Numbered from the stretch's first letter, positions 42,010 through 51,687 are shown. The stretch is DNA of 64,000 nucleotides from Phycisphaerae bacterium (GCA_016782885.1 JADHXQ010000001.1:1-64000); one strand, 5' to 3'. Program-made: numbers and translations. Notes: generated by a model not told the origin, from the sequence alone.

Positions 42010-43464
42010 ATGAAGAGACGAGAATTCACGAGCATTACCGCCGCGGCGGCCGCCGGGTTTGCGATGGGGCTGAAGACTTCCTCAGCCAAAACGCCGGACG
42101 GCGGCGCCAAACGCAAGCCCAACATCCTGTTCATCATGACCGACCAGCAACACGCGGGCATGATGAGCTGTACGGGGAACAAGTGGCTCAAAACGCCTGC
42201 CCTGGATTCGCTGGCGGCATCGGGGGTCAGGTTCGAGCGGGCGTATGCGTGCAATCCCGTCTGCGTGCCGAGCCGCTTCAGCCTGCAGACCGGGCTGATG
42301 CCCAGCGCAATCGGTATGGGCAAGAACGAGGATTCCGGGCGGTCGAAAGTGACCGACGCCATGGTGACCCAATCAATAGGGCCGCTCTTGTCGGCAGCCG
42401 GATACGAAGCGGTGTACGGCGGTAAAGTGCACATGCCCAAACAGATGAACAACGTGAAGAACATGGCGTATCGCAACCTGACGGGCAACCCGCGCCGCGG
42501 TCTGGCCGACGCTTGCGCCGAATTCATCAAAGGTCCGCACGCCAAACCGTTCTTCATGTTCGCATCGTTCATGAACCCGCACGACATCTGCTACATGGCT
42601 ATTAACGATCACGCCCGCAGCAGGGGCGGCTCGGCGCGCGGTAATCTCGACTCGAAGATCTGCGAGGGCCTCCTGAAAAAACCGCGGTCCGGCGACGTTG
42701 ACGCCTTCGTGAAAACCAACTGCCCCCCCCTGCCCGTAAACCACAACGTGCCCGCGAACGAGCCGGAAGCTATAACCACAAGATACACAAATGCCAGAAC
42801 GTTCAGGGCGTATGCACGAAAGAAATGGACCGAGAGCAAATGGCGCCTGCACCGCTGGACGTACTGCCGCCTGACCGAAATGGTCGACGCCCATATCGGC
42901 GTGGTGCTCGACGCACTGAAGAAGTCCGGGCTGGAAGACAACACCGTAGTGATATTCACCAGCGATCACGGCGACATGGATTCGGCCCACAAGCTCGAGC
43001 ACAAGTCGATCCTCTACGAAGAAGCCGCCCGCATCCCGCTGCTCATGAGCCACAAGAACCACATCCCAAAGGGCGCAGTCGACGATATGCACCTGGTATC
43101 CAACGGACTTGACCTGATCTGCACGCTGTGCGACTACGCGGGGATCGAGGCGCCCAGGGGCCTTTCCGGCGCGTCGCTCCGCCCGCTGGCGGAAGGAAAG
43201 AAGGTGTCCGCCTGGCGAGAGAGCGTTGTCGTAGAAAGTCAGAACGGACGTATGCTCCGAACCGATCGCTACAAGTACTGCATCTACGATTCAGGCGCCA
43301 ATCGCGAGCAACTGATCGACCTGAAAAACGATCCGGGCGAGATGAAAAATCTCGCCGGCGACGCCGCATTCAAAACCGTCCTCGACAAGCACCGCAAACT
43401 CCTCGGCGCCTGGGTCAAACAGATTGACGACAAGACCGGCGCCAAGTACGTCGACACCGCCTGA
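42010..43464 (+). CDS. Exported formylglycine-dependent sulfatase
   Basis: 484 residues from ATG 42010. The signal is KRREFTSITAAAAAGFAMG (Tat-like). NILFIMTDQQH, the formylglycine motif C85-V-P-S-R in PVCVPSRFSLQTG, and IFTSDHGDMDSAHKL for the second metal site are clear. The DQQH form groups it with the sulfatase at 22626. It is the fourth sulfatase of the window. An ATG at 41989 would lengthen it by 7 residues. The substrate is unknown. Confidence 0.88.
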   Translation: MKRREFTSITAAAAAGFAMGLKTSSAKTPDGGAKRKPNILFIMTDQQHAGMMSCTGNKWLKTPALDSLAASGVRFERAYACNPVCVPSRFSLQTGLMPSAIGMGKNEDSGRSKVTDAMVTQSIGPLLSAAGYEAVYGGKVHMPKQMNNVKNMAYRNLTGNPRRGLADACAEFIKGPHAKPFFMFASFMNPHDICYMAINDHARSRGGSARGNLDSKICEGLLKKPRSGDVDAFVKTNCPPLPVNHNVPANEPEAITTRYTNARTFRAYARKKWTESKWRLHRWTYCRLTEMVDAHIGVVLDALKKSGLEDNTVVIFTSDHGDMDSAHKLEHKSILYEEAARIPLLMSHKNHIPKGAVDDMHLVSNGLDLICTLCDYAGIEAPRGLSGASLRPLAEGKKVSAWRESVVVESQNGRMLRTDRYKYCIYDSGANREQLIDLKNDPGEMKNLAGDAAFKTVLDKHRKLLGAWVKQIDDKTGAKYVDTA

Positions 43465-43829
43465 GGCGATGACATTCAGGGTGACTCGTCCCAGCGGCGC
43501 GCAAAACCGAACGACGCTCAAAAACAACGACGCGCGAAACCGCAAGCGGTTTTTGTGTCGGTGAACTAACAATTCACTCGCACCATAAAACCGTTTGCGG
43601 TTTCGCGCGGTGTTCGAGAATTCAAGGTTTACAAATCCGTAATATCGCACGTCAGAGCAACCATCTATCTATCCCAGGCGAATCGATCACACCCAGTCGC
43701 ATACCAAAACCATTCTTGCTTTCCGCCTATCATTATCGTACACACAAAAAACCTGCTCATTCCCAACCGCCCCGCCAGCGGTTACTCTATTGTTCCCCCG
43801 TTCGATATAAGGATTATCCGGTAGGATTC
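43465..43829. other. Intergenic region with a paired hairpin element
   Basis: About 365 bases between the sulfatase and the MATE gene. Besides the inverted repeat at 43531-43609, nothing coding is seen. Confidence 0.5.
43531..43609. terminator. 23-bp inverted repeat; left arm is itself a terminator-like hairpin
   Basis: Left arm 43531-43553 and right arm 43587-43609 are complementary at 22 of 23 positions, with a 33-base loop. ACCGC-AA-GCGGT followed by TTTT in the left arm can terminate transcription of the sulfatase. The right arm carries the same hairpin in the other direction. Confidence 0.55.
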
Positions 43830-45215
43830 ATGGACTTAGTACATTCAAGCAAGCCTGGCGCCGGCTTTACCGAGGTGCTGCGTATGGCCTGGCCGGCGAG
43901 TATAGCCATGCTCGGCACGACGATCATCAAGTTCATCGACGGGCTGATGGTCTCGAAGGTCGGCGCCGCGCCGTTCAGCGCGCAGTTCCTGGCGGGTATG
44001 TCCGCGTTCGTTCCCGAAGCGATGATCCTCGGTCTGCTGACGGTGGTCAATACGTATGTCAGCCAGAACGTGGGCGCCGGGCGATTCAAGCGGGCCGGTC
44101 AATACGCATGGGCGGGCATGGCTGTAGCATTCGGAGCGGCGGTTCTCATTTCCACACTGTGGTTCTTTTCCGATGCGATCTTCGGCTCGATCGGCCACGA
44201 TGAGTGGGAACTCGAATCGATGTACTTCAAGTACATGATCGTCTCGGTCCTGGTGACGCTGCCTACTCGCGTTCTGGAGCAGTTTTTCTTTGGCGTCCAT
44301 CGCCCGCGGACAGTGCTGTTTGCGTCCGTAGCGGCCAACGTGCTGAATATCGGTATCAACTACGTGTTGATCTTCGGTAAGCTGGGTATGCCCGCAATGG
44401 GTCTCCAAGGCGCCGCTATCGGATCAGTGATCGCCTGGGCGGTCCAGTTCCTCATCCTGCTGTCGATATTCCTGTCTCCCGCCCTGCACCGCAAGTTCGC
44501 CACGCGCATGGTCAAGGCGACGCGGTGGCGGCACTGCAAGGACATACTCCGCGTGGGCTGGCCCGCGGGCGTCCAGTTGTGCAACGATATGCTGAGTTGG
44601 AGCGTGTGCGTAGCCGTCCTGGCCGGATCGTTCGGCGTGGCCCACCGGGCGGCAACTACCATCGCAATGCGATACATCGGTCTGGCGTTCATGCCCGCGG
44701 TGGGAATAGGTATCGCGACAACCGCACTGGTCGGAAGGTACATCGGGCTCAGGCAGCCCGACATCGCCCGCAAGCGGGCACACCAGGGCATTATCTCCGC
44801 AATGATATGGATGGGAATGTGCGGGGCGATGTTCTGGGCGTTCAGATACCCAATGGCAAGGCTATTCGCGACGACCGACCAGGCCGACGAGATTGTCCGC
44901 ATCGGCGCGGGGATCATGATATGTGCCGCCGTCTTCCAGTTGTCCGACGCGGTGAGCATCGTTTACATAGGCGCCCTTCGCGGCAGCGGCGACACGAAGT
45001 GGCCGATGTTCGTCTCGCTTGGACTGAGTTGGAGCATAATCGTGGGCGGGGGCTTCGCGGCAGTGTCGCTGCTCCCTCAACTGGAATCCCTGGGCCCGTG
45101 GATAGCCGCCAGCATCTACGTGATAGTAATGGGGGCGACGATGGCGTGGCGGTTCGAGTCGGGCGCGTGGCGGAAGATTGACCTCCTGCGACGCGGAGGC
45201 GCCCGAGAAACCTAG
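43830..45215 (+). CDS. MATE-family multidrug/metabolite exporter
   Basis: 461 residues with 12 predicted membrane segments in two similar halves. The MATE hallmarks are MAWPASIAMLGTTIIKFIDGLMVSK at the start, TVVNTYVSQNVGAGRFKRA, GVAHRAATTIAMRYIG and GIATTALVGRYIGLRQPDIA. It is expected to export drugs or organic cations with Na+ or H+. The start at 43830 follows TAGGA; an open frame to 43716 lacks family sequence. It overlaps the convergent GH32 gene by 4 bases. Confidence 0.9.
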   Translation: MDLVHSSKPGAGFTEVLRMAWPASIAMLGTTIIKFIDGLMVSKVGAAPFSAQFLAGMSAFVPEAMILGLLTVVNTYVSQNVGAGRFKRAGQYAWAGMAVAFGAAVLISTLWFFSDAIFGSIGHDEWELESMYFKYMIVSVLVTLPTRVLEQFFFGVHRPRTVLFASVAANVLNIGINYVLIFGKLGMPAMGLQGAAIGSVIAWAVQFLILLSIFLSPALHRKFATRMVKATRWRHCKDILRVGWPAGVQLCNDMLSWSVCVAVLAGSFGVAHRAATTIAMRYIGLAFMPAVGIGIATTALVGRYIGLRQPDIARKRAHQGIISAMIWMGMCGAMFWAFRYPMARLFATTDQADEIVRIGAGIMICAAVFQLSDAVSIVYIGALRGSGDTKWPMFVSLGLSWSIIVGGGFAAVSLLPQLESLGPWIAASIYVIVMGATMAWRFESGAWRKIDLLRRGGARET

Positions 45216-46651
45216 CCGACCTTCTTCCACGCGGATTTCAGCTTGGTCACTCTCAAAAACTTTATCGCGACCTGGTCGCCCTTTGCGTAAAGCTCCAGGG
45301 GCGTTTTCAGTTTTTTCGGAAGAAAGCAACTGGTCATCGAAAGCTCACCATCGTTGGCAAACACCTCGATCGACGTGCGGTCGATGAGTATTCGCAGCTT
45401 GAGCTTCCCGCCGATCAGACGCGCGGAACCCGAGGCGCCGAGGCAGGTAACCTTGCCCTTGGCGTATGTGATGGCGGTCTCGTGCAGACGCAGACCGAAC
45501 TCGTCAGCTTTGCCCGGGGCGATCTCCATCTCGATATCGAACAGATCGCCGGACATTTTAAAAAACTTTGAAAGCGGATTATCGCCGGACGGCTTGAGGG
45601 CCTTGTCCGCCAGTTCAAACTTCTCGAGGTGAAGGCTGGCGATCTGCTTTACCGGATATCTGCACAGGCGCAGGCCCTCAGGAAGCGTTCGCAGCATCAG
45701 TTCACAGGGGAAACTCATCTGCTGGTTGAATGGCATTTTCGGATACTTTCCGCGGTTCATCCAGGCTATCTGGGTCCGCCGGCCGGGGGCGTCGTTCCAC
45801 GTTTGCGAAGCGTAGAAGTTCCTGCCAAAATCGCCGCGCAGCGGACCGATCTCCGGCTTGAACGCCTTACCGTCGAAACTCCCGATCCAGTACTGGAACC
45901 GCGCGTCATAGATAATCCATTTCATATTCTTCTTGTTGTCATCGACCGCCATCTCGAACAGGTCCGGGCATTCGTGGAAACCGGCCAGTTTGACAACCAC
46001 CGGCCGGCTCCATTTCTTCAGGTCGTCTGAGGTGAAAAAGTGCGCTTCGCCGCGCCTGACGTAGAGCACCATCACCCACTTCTTCGTCGGAGCGTGCCAG
46101 AACACCTTCGGGTCGCGATTGCTCCCGGCGATCTGCTCGATGATGGGATTGCCCTTGTACTTCGTCCACGTCCGCCCGCGATCGTTGCTGTAGACCAGCG
46201 ATTGCCCGAACGTCTTGGCGCCCGCCGATGTGTACGCCAGCACCAGGGTCTTCTCGTCGCCTGTCTGAAAACCGGTCGAGTTCTTCCAGTCGACCACGCC
46301 CGAACCGGACCAGCACGCTCCGAGTTTGTCGGGGATAACGGCAAGCGGCAGATGTTTCCAGTGGACCAGGTCGCCGCTGATCGCGTGGGACCAGTGCGAC
46401 TGGTGACCGCTGCCCTTACCGCCGGGAAAGCCCGTCGAATACGGGTTATGATCGTTGAAAATATGGTACTCGCCCTTGTAGAACACCAGGCCGATCGGAT
46501 CGTTGATCCAGCCCTTGACCATGGTGTAATGAAACTGCGGGCGGTATCGTTCGGTGAAGTCAGTCTTCGGTGTCGGAGTTATGGTCTGCCCCAGCGTGCT
46601 GACGGTAAGAAGCGTAACAATCAGTAGTCCGACCGGTATCATTCTACTCAT
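45212..46651 (-). CDS. Secreted GH32 family glycosidase (levanase/fructanase-like)
   Basis: 479 residues with a signal peptide (IPVGLLIVTLLTVSTLGQ). GH32 motifs are present: W-I-N-D-P-I-G (nucleophile D51; usually WMNDPNG), the RDP motif in SNRDPKVFW (D180, transition-state stabiliser) and the EC motif in FHECPDLFEM (acid/base E227). A C-terminal beta-sandwich (about 340-479) ends with TSIEVFANDGE. It cleaves fructofuranosyl bonds in levan, inulin or sucrose-type substrates outside the cytoplasm. ATG 46651 follows AAGGAAA. No sugar transporter or fructokinase is adjacent. Confidence 0.88.
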   Translation of the reverse strand: MSRMIPVGLLIVTLLTVSTLGQTITPTPKTDFTERYRPQFHYTMVKGWINDPIGLVFYKGEYHIFNDHNPYSTGFPGGKGSGHQSHWSHAISGDLVHWKHLPLAVIPDKLGACWSGSGVVDWKNSTGFQTGDEKTLVLAYTSAGAKTFGQSLVYSNDRGRTWTKYKGNPIIEQIAGSNRDPKVFWHAPTKKWVMVLYVRRGEAHFFTSDDLKKWSRPVVVKLAGFHECPDLFEMAVDDNKKNMKWIIYDARFQYWIGSFDGKAFKPEIGPLRGDFGRNFYASQTWNDAPGRRTQIAWMNRGKYPKMPFNQQMSFPCELMLRTLPEGLRLCRYPVKQIASLHLEKFELADKALKPSGDNPLSKFFKMSGDLFDIEMEIAPGKADEFGLRLHETAITYAKGKVTCLGASGSARLIGGKLKLRILIDRTSIEVFANDGELSMTSCFLPKKLKTPLELYAKGDQVAIKFLRVTKLKSAWKKVG

Positions 46652-46737
46652 ATTCGTTTCCTTGTCTGGCGGGTCCAACAGCGGGTGAAAACAGCATTAC
46701 GCGGCAGGCGACCGGTCCGATCAAGCAAATTCTGCAA

Positions 46738-46765
46738 TTGACATGCCGCCGATAGCCGATATACT
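46738..46765 (+). promoter_or_regulatory. Strong sigma-70-type promoter of the ileS leader
   Basis: TTGACA (46738-46743), a 16-base spacer and TATACT (46760-46765). Transcription would begin near 46772, leaving a leader of about 260 nt before the ileS ATG. Confidence 0.65.
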
Positions 46766-46771
46766 TCGTGT

Positions 46772-46985
46772 CTACACAACTTACAGGTGTGCAGAACGAG
46801 GTAATGTATGCGGACGACTCAGGACAACCTGAATGGCTTGCCGACGCGGGTGGGACCCGTGGCGGGCTGTGTCCGCGAAGGCATAATTGGCATACGCATT
46901 ATCAACTGCATGCCTTAGGACCAGTGGCAGACACATTCTGCATCTCGCGGCCTTGAGGCTTATTTTGGCTTCAAGGCTTGCATTG
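46772..46985 (+). ncRNA. Structured RNA: ileS leader (T-box-like?) or independent small RNA
   Basis: Several nested helices are visible. TGCAGAA (46790-46796) pairs with TTCTGCA (46936-46942). TAATGTATGC (46802-46811) pairs with GCATACGCATTA (46890-46901) with a 2-nt bulge. Inside these, GCGGAC/GTCCGC (46810-46815/46871-46876) encloses the hairpins TCAGG-ACAA-CCTGA and CGGGT-GGG-ACCCG. A 10-bp hairpin (46950-46977) follows. GCGGGTGGGACC (46846-46857) resembles the T-box core, but UGGG would not fit the A73 of tRNA-Ile. No coding frame explains the region. Confidence 0.45.
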
Positions 46986-47030
46986 TCTTGAAACTTTTTG
47001 CAACACAACGACCACCACGGATCAAAGAAA

Positions 47031-50009
47031 ATGAGTGACGATAAAAAAAGCTATAAAGACACGTTGAACCTGCCCAAGACCGATTTCGACATGCGGGCCG
47101 GGCTGGTTAAGAAAGAGCCCGCGTTCCAGGCGAAATGGGCCGAAGAAGGACTCTACGAGCAAATCCGCGAAGCGCGCAAGGGCGCCCCCCGCTTCATCCT
47201 CCACGACGGACCGCCGTACGCCAATGGCAATATCCACGTGGGCACGGCGCTGAATAAAGTGCTCAAGGACATGGTCGTACGCATCAAAACGATGTGCGGT
47301 ATGGACTCGCCATATATCCCGGGATGGGACTGTCACGGTCTGCCCATCGAAGCGAAGGTCATGGAAAAACTCGGCGACAAGGCCAAGGGCATGGACCCGA
47401 CGGTTATCCGTAGAATCTGCACCGAATACGCCGCAAGGTTCGTGGACCTGCAGCGAACGCAGTTCAAACGCCTCGGCGTGATGGGCCAATTTGAAGATCC
47501 GTACCTTACGATGAATCCCGCCTACGAGGCCGCGGCGATGGAAGTGTTCGCACGCCTCGTCGAGCAGGGCCTGGTCTTCAGGCAACTCAAACCGGTTCAA
47601 TGGTCGATCGCGAACCAAACCGCCCTTGCCGACGCGGAATTGGAATACCACGACCGCGAAGACTCCAGCATTTTCGTGGCATTGGAGCTGGCGAGCGGCG
47701 CCGAAGCGGTCAAGCACGTCGATGGCGACAGGGTTTCGCTGGTGATCTGGACAACCACCCCCTGGACCCTGCCTGCCAACCGGGCGGTGGCGATAAGGGC
47801 GAGCTTCGAATACGCCTGCGTGCATGTCGACACCGACGACGGAGCGTTTACGTGGGTGGTGGCCGGCGGCAGGCTGGAAACGCTGCTGGAAACTCTCGCC
47901 GCGGCGCGCCCGGGCTGGGTGAAATCTCACGAAGTGCTCGCTCGCGTTACGGGGCAGGACCTGCTCGACGCGCCCGAGCCTCTGACGTACGCTCACCCGC
48001 TTACCGATGGGCTGACCTGCCCGCTGGTGGCCGCTGATTACGTGACGCTCGAGGACGGCACGGGGCTGGTGCATACCGCGCCGGGCCACGGCCTGGAAGA
48101 CTACCATACGGGCCTGAGCAACAAGCTGGACATCTACTGCCCCGTACTGGCAGACGGCACGTTCGACGACACCGCCCCGCGGTGGCTCCGGGGCGTTGTG
48201 GTCTGGGACGCCAACGACAAGGTCGTCGAGCACCTCCAGGCCCGGGGCACACTCCTGGCCGAACAAACAATCACCCACTCGTACCCGCACGACTGGCGAT
48301 CGAATACGCCGACAATCTTCCGCGCCACCAAGCAGTGGTTCATCGGCGTCGACCGCCCGCTGGCAAGCACCACCCGAACGCTGCGCGAGATGGCCACTGA
48401 AGCCTGCGGCGCCGCGGCGGAAGAAGGCGGAGTGGACTTTGTACCCGCTTGGGGGCAAAACCGAATCGCGGGCATGCTCGACAGCCGACCCGACTGGTGC
48501 ATCTCACGCCAGAGGAGTTGGGGACTGCCGATCCCCGCGTTCTTCAACGCCGCGGGCGATCCGCTGCTGACACCAGCCAGCGTAAGAGCTGTCACGAAAA
48601 CATTCGCCGAGCACGGTTCGGACGCATGGTTCACGCTCTCACCGACTGAATTGCTGGGCGATTACGATCCGGCCGACGACGAAGACCTGGACAATGCCGA
48701 TCAGTTCGCGGTAGCCGACCTCGCCGCAGGAAGCGATATCTTTGATGTCTGGTTCGAATCCGGTTCGAGTTGGTTTGCGGTGGCGGTTGCCCGCGGACTG
48801 GTCGACGATATTCCGGTCGACATGTACCTCGAGGGCTCCGACCAGCACCGCGGATGGTTCCAGTTATCGCTGCTGCCGGCGTTGGGCGCCCGGCAGCGGG
48901 CGCCATTCCGCACGGTCCTCACACACGGTTTCGTCGTCGATGAAGACGGCAGGAAGATGAGCAAGTCCATCGGAAACGTCATCGATGTAATGCAGCAGCT
49001 CGACAAACGCGGAGCAGACATCCTGCGCCTCTGGATCGCCAGCCAGAACTACCAGGACGACGTCCGCTGCAGCGAGGACCTGATCGCGCAATCGGAAGAT
49101 GCCTACCGCAAGATTCGAAACACCCTGAGATTCGCCCTGGCCGCCTGCGAGGACTTTGACCCCGCGGCCGACTCGACCGAACCGGCCGCCCATTCGGTTG
49201 ACCTGTGGATGAAGCTGCAGCTCGATGTGCTCGTGCGCGACGTGCGCGAGGCTCTGGATCGCTACGAATTCCACCGCGCGACGCGCCTGATCTACGAATT
49301 TTGCACCGTCCAGGCGTCGAACATCTACCTGTCGGCTGTAAAGGACCGCCTCTACTGCGACGCGGCCGATTCGCCCAGGCGCCGCGCGTCCCAGACGGTG
49401 ATCCACAGGATGCTGATGACACTGGTGAAGTTCCTGGCGCCGATCATGCCGCATACCTGCCAGGAAGTCTGGGACCACATCCCAAATCGCGGCGCCGATG
49501 AGCCAACATCCGTACACCTTGCGCTGCTTCCGGAATGCGATCTCGCAACCCTGGACGCCGCCGAGGCCATCGCCCCGGTCACACCGGACGAAGCCGCCGG
49601 CTGGTCCTGGCAGTTGCAGGCAGGCCCGGCGTGGGTCTGGGAGAAGCTGATGGAACTCAGGCAGGCAGGTCTCCTGAAACTCGAAGCGTTGCGAAACGCC
49701 GGCGTGAAAAATCCGTTGGACGCGGAAGTGATCTTCAAGATCGCCTCCGATAACGATCAGGCCGCCGCCCTGATCGAAGCCCACCTGGGCGAACTTGAAG
49801 ACCTCCTTGGTGCGGGCTACGCGCAGATTGAGCATGTAGAGAAACTGCCCGAAGGCGAGGTTGTCGAGGTCGAGGTTCTTGACTCGCGCGAGAAATACGA
49901 CCGGTGCAATCGGAGTTGGAAACGCCGCCCCGACGTGGGATCCGACAGCGACTACCCGGACCTCTCGGCGCGGGATGCGGCGGTTATGCGAGCCTTGTCG
50001 GAAACCTGA
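47031..50009 (+). CDS. ileS: Isoleucyl-tRNA synthetase
   Basis: 992 residues of class I IleRS. The HIGH-equivalent is PPYANGNIHVGTALNK, followed by MPGWDCHGLPIE-like PYIPGWDCHGLPIE. An editing CP1 domain occupies roughly residues 200-400 (IWTTTPWTLPANRAV). KMSKS is present in GRKMSKSIGNVID, and the anticodon-binding helical domain follows. It charges tRNA-Ile and edits valine. The C-terminal zinc finger of bacterial IleRS has decayed: where KCPRCW...CGRC is usual, KYDRCNRSW and LSARDA stand, leaving one of four cysteines. The ATG at 47031 follows AAAGAAA; a start at 46998 is possible. It is preceded by a long structured leader. Confidence 0.95.
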   Translation: MSDDKKSYKDTLNLPKTDFDMRAGLVKKEPAFQAKWAEEGLYEQIREARKGAPRFILHDGPPYANGNIHVGTALNKVLKDMVVRIKTMCGMDSPYIPGWDCHGLPIEAKVMEKLGDKAKGMDPTVIRRICTEYAARFVDLQRTQFKRLGVMGQFEDPYLTMNPAYEAAAMEVFARLVEQGLVFRQLKPVQWSIANQTALADAELEYHDREDSSIFVALELASGAEAVKHVDGDRVSLVIWTTTPWTLPANRAVAIRASFEYACVHVDTDDGAFTWVVAGGRLETLLETLAAARPGWVKSHEVLARVTGQDLLDAPEPLTYAHPLTDGLTCPLVAADYVTLEDGTGLVHTAPGHGLEDYHTGLSNKLDIYCPVLADGTFDDTAPRWLRGVVVWDANDKVVEHLQARGTLLAEQTITHSYPHDWRSNTPTIFRATKQWFIGVDRPLASTTRTLREMATEACGAAAEEGGVDFVPAWGQNRIAGMLDSRPDWCISRQRSWGLPIPAFFNAAGDPLLTPASVRAVTKTFAEHGSDAWFTLSPTELLGDYDPADDEDLDNADQFAVADLAAGSDIFDVWFESGSSWFAVAVARGLVDDIPVDMYLEGSDQHRGWFQLSLLPALGARQRAPFRTVLTHGFVVDEDGRKMSKSIGNVIDVMQQLDKRGADILRLWIASQNYQDDVRCSEDLIAQSEDAYRKIRNTLRFALAACEDFDPAADSTEPAAHSVDLWMKLQLDVLVRDVREALDRYEFHRATRLIYEFCTVQASNIYLSAVKDRLYCDAADSPRRRASQTVIHRMLMTLVKFLAPIMPHTCQEVWDHIPNRGADEPTSVHLALLPECDLATLDAAEAIAPVTPDEAAGWSWQLQAGPAWVWEKLMELRQAGLLKLEALRNAGVKNPLDAEVIFKIASDNDQAAALIEAHLGELEDLLGAGYAQIEHVEKLPEGEVVEVEVLDSREKYDRCNRSWKRRPDVGSDSDYPDLSARDAAVMRALSET

Positions 50010-50486
50010 TACAAAAGGCAGCGGAACAATCCGCCGAAGGCGGATCCAGCACGGAATTTCCATCGACCAAAGTGTCCCTGTCGCACAATGACGCCCTGTC
50101 GAAAAAAGCGGATATCCCCGCCTCCGCAAACCGTTCAAAACCCGATAGTTGCACGCCTGCCAAAAATCCGCTCGGACCGCGCGGGATAATTTGATCCAGG
50201 ATCGAACCGCATCGATAATTCTCATGCAGCCGGTGGTAGAGAACTGGCTCCAGCAGGAGCCGCCACGAGGTAAAAACCGCCAGGCTGATTACGTCGCCGA
50301 GGACCTCCTCTGTCGGCCGACATCTGCGGCAGGAATCTCCTCCGCCTCGTGCGCCGGACATTGTGTGTTCTACTTCCGTTAATCTGTCGGAACCGCGGCG
50401 GTCCCTCCAGACCGCCGCGGTTGTTTTTCGCGCATTTCCAGTGCGGCGTTGACTCTTGCCGCCCGTAAAGGTCTAATCATGAGACG
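50010..50486. other. Intergenic region between ileS and purN
   Basis: About 475 bases. It contains a small perfect hairpin ATCCGCC-GAA-GGCGGAT (50029-50045) and the terminator at 50391-50428. Open frames here are short and lack family features. Confidence 0.5.
50391..50428 (+). terminator. Rho-independent terminator before purN
   Basis: AACCGCGGCGGTC (50391-50403), loop CCTCCA, and GACCGCCGCGGTT (50410-50422), followed by GTTTTT. A 13-bp perfect stem. Confidence 0.8.
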
Positions 50487-51104
50487 ATGGCAAGAATAAA
50501 GATAGCGGCACTGATCAGCGGCGGCGGGCGAACCGTCCTGAATATCGCAGAAGAAATCAACGCCGGGCGCCTGGATGCGGAGATGGCGATCGTGATCGCA
50601 TCGCGACAGTGCAAAGGCGTCGATCGCTGTCGGGAGGCGGGCATGGAGGTGCGTCCGGTAAACTACAAGGAAATGCCCGACACCCTGACGTACTCCAACG
50701 CAATAGCAGCCATCCTCGATGAGGCCGGCGTTGACCTGGTGATCCAGGCCGGTTTCCTGTCGCTCTGGCGGATACCGCGGAACTATGCGGGGCGGGTCAT
50801 GAATATTCACCCCGCCCTCCTTCCAGGATTCGGAGGCAAGGGCATGTACGGACATCACGTCCACCAAGCCGTGCTCGAACGTGGATGCAAAGTCAGCGGA
50901 TGCACCGTACACTTCGTTGATAACGAGTACGATTCGGGGCCGATAATCGTACAGAAATGCGTTCCGGTCTACGACACCGACACCCCCGACGATCTGGCAG
51001 GCAGGGTCTTCGAACAGGAGTGCAAGGCGTACCCGGAAGCAATTGCGATGTTTGCAGGGGGAAAGCTCACGATAGATGGACAGATAGTCCGAATAGCCAA
51101 GTGA
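50487..51104 (+). CDS. purN: Phosphoribosylglycinamide formyltransferase (GART)
   Basis: 205 residues, PurN size. The nucleotide-binding start is IAALISGGGRTVLNI. The catalytic set is visible: N and H in VMNIHPALLPGFGGKGMYG and D in CTVHFVDNEYDSGPII. It transfers a formyl group from 10-formyl-THF to GAR in purine synthesis. It stands alone, convergent with the receiver gene 10 bases on. Confidence 0.93.
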   Translation: MARIKIAALISGGGRTVLNIAEEINAGRLDAEMAIVIASRQCKGVDRCREAGMEVRPVNYKEMPDTLTYSNAIAAILDEAGVDLVIQAGFLSLWRIPRNYAGRVMNIHPALLPGFGGKGMYGHHVHQAVLERGCKVSGCTVHFVDNEYDSGPIIVQKCVPVYDTDTPDDLAGRVFEQECKAYPEAIAMFAGGKLTIDGQIVRIAK

Positions 51105-51113
51105 TCCGGCGGG

Positions 51114-51488
51114 CTACCTCATGCAGACCAGACACTCTCTGACCGAATTGAGCAGTTCATCGCACGTGAACGGTTTCGGCAAACGCCCGATTATGTAGCG
51201 CTCCAGATTTGAATCGTTGGGAGCCATGTCGTGCAGCGCCGAAAACAGACAGATCGCGACCCCGTCGACAAGGCCCTCTTCAACCATCACTCCAATGGTA
51301 TCCCAACCGTCGAGGTCGGGCATCATTATGTCCATGAGAATCAGACCCTTGAACCCGTTTCGGACATCCTCGAGGCATTTTCGTCCGGAGTCAACAACGC
51401 TCAAATCATAACCCGCCTCCAACAAGAGGATACTAACCACCCGCTGAATAGCAGGGTCATCATCGACTAACATCACGCGTTCTACCAT
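51114..51488 (-). CDS. Stand-alone response-regulator receiver protein
   Basis: 124 residues, a single CheY-like receiver domain: acidic pocket VDDD near residues 8-11, phospho-acceptor D53 in LMDIMMPDLDGWD, S83 in LFSALHD and K105 in LPKPF. No output domain is present, so it signals by protein contact or as a phosphorelay link. No histidine kinase is in the window. Confidence 0.9.
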   Translation of the reverse strand: MVERVMLVDDDPAIQRVVSILLLEAGYDLSVVDSGRKCLEDVRNGFKGLILMDIMMPDLDGWDTIGVMVEEGLVDGVAICLFSALHDMAPNDSNLERYIIGRLPKPFTCDELLNSVRECLVCMR

Positions 51489-51687
51489 ACATCATTCTCC
51501 GGTAGCATCTGAAATATCATAGCGCCTCCATGCATATTCGGTTGATTTTTGACCAAGACTCGTCTGAGCAAGTGCTACCCGCTCCTAATCGGCCTTTTCC
51601 GTAAATTCGTTGAGTTTTTGCCGATATGACGCAAACCAAGCTGTAACGCCCCCTTCCAGCGATGCGGCCGTAGAAACGAATGATTCG

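Noticed and set aside
46846..46860. Firm call of a T-box riboswitch at ileS
   Set aside because: The motif is close, but the UGGN base does not match the tRNA-Ile discriminator, and the same bases form a simple CGGGT-GGG-ACCCG hairpin. No specifier loop was identified, so it is kept only as a candidate.
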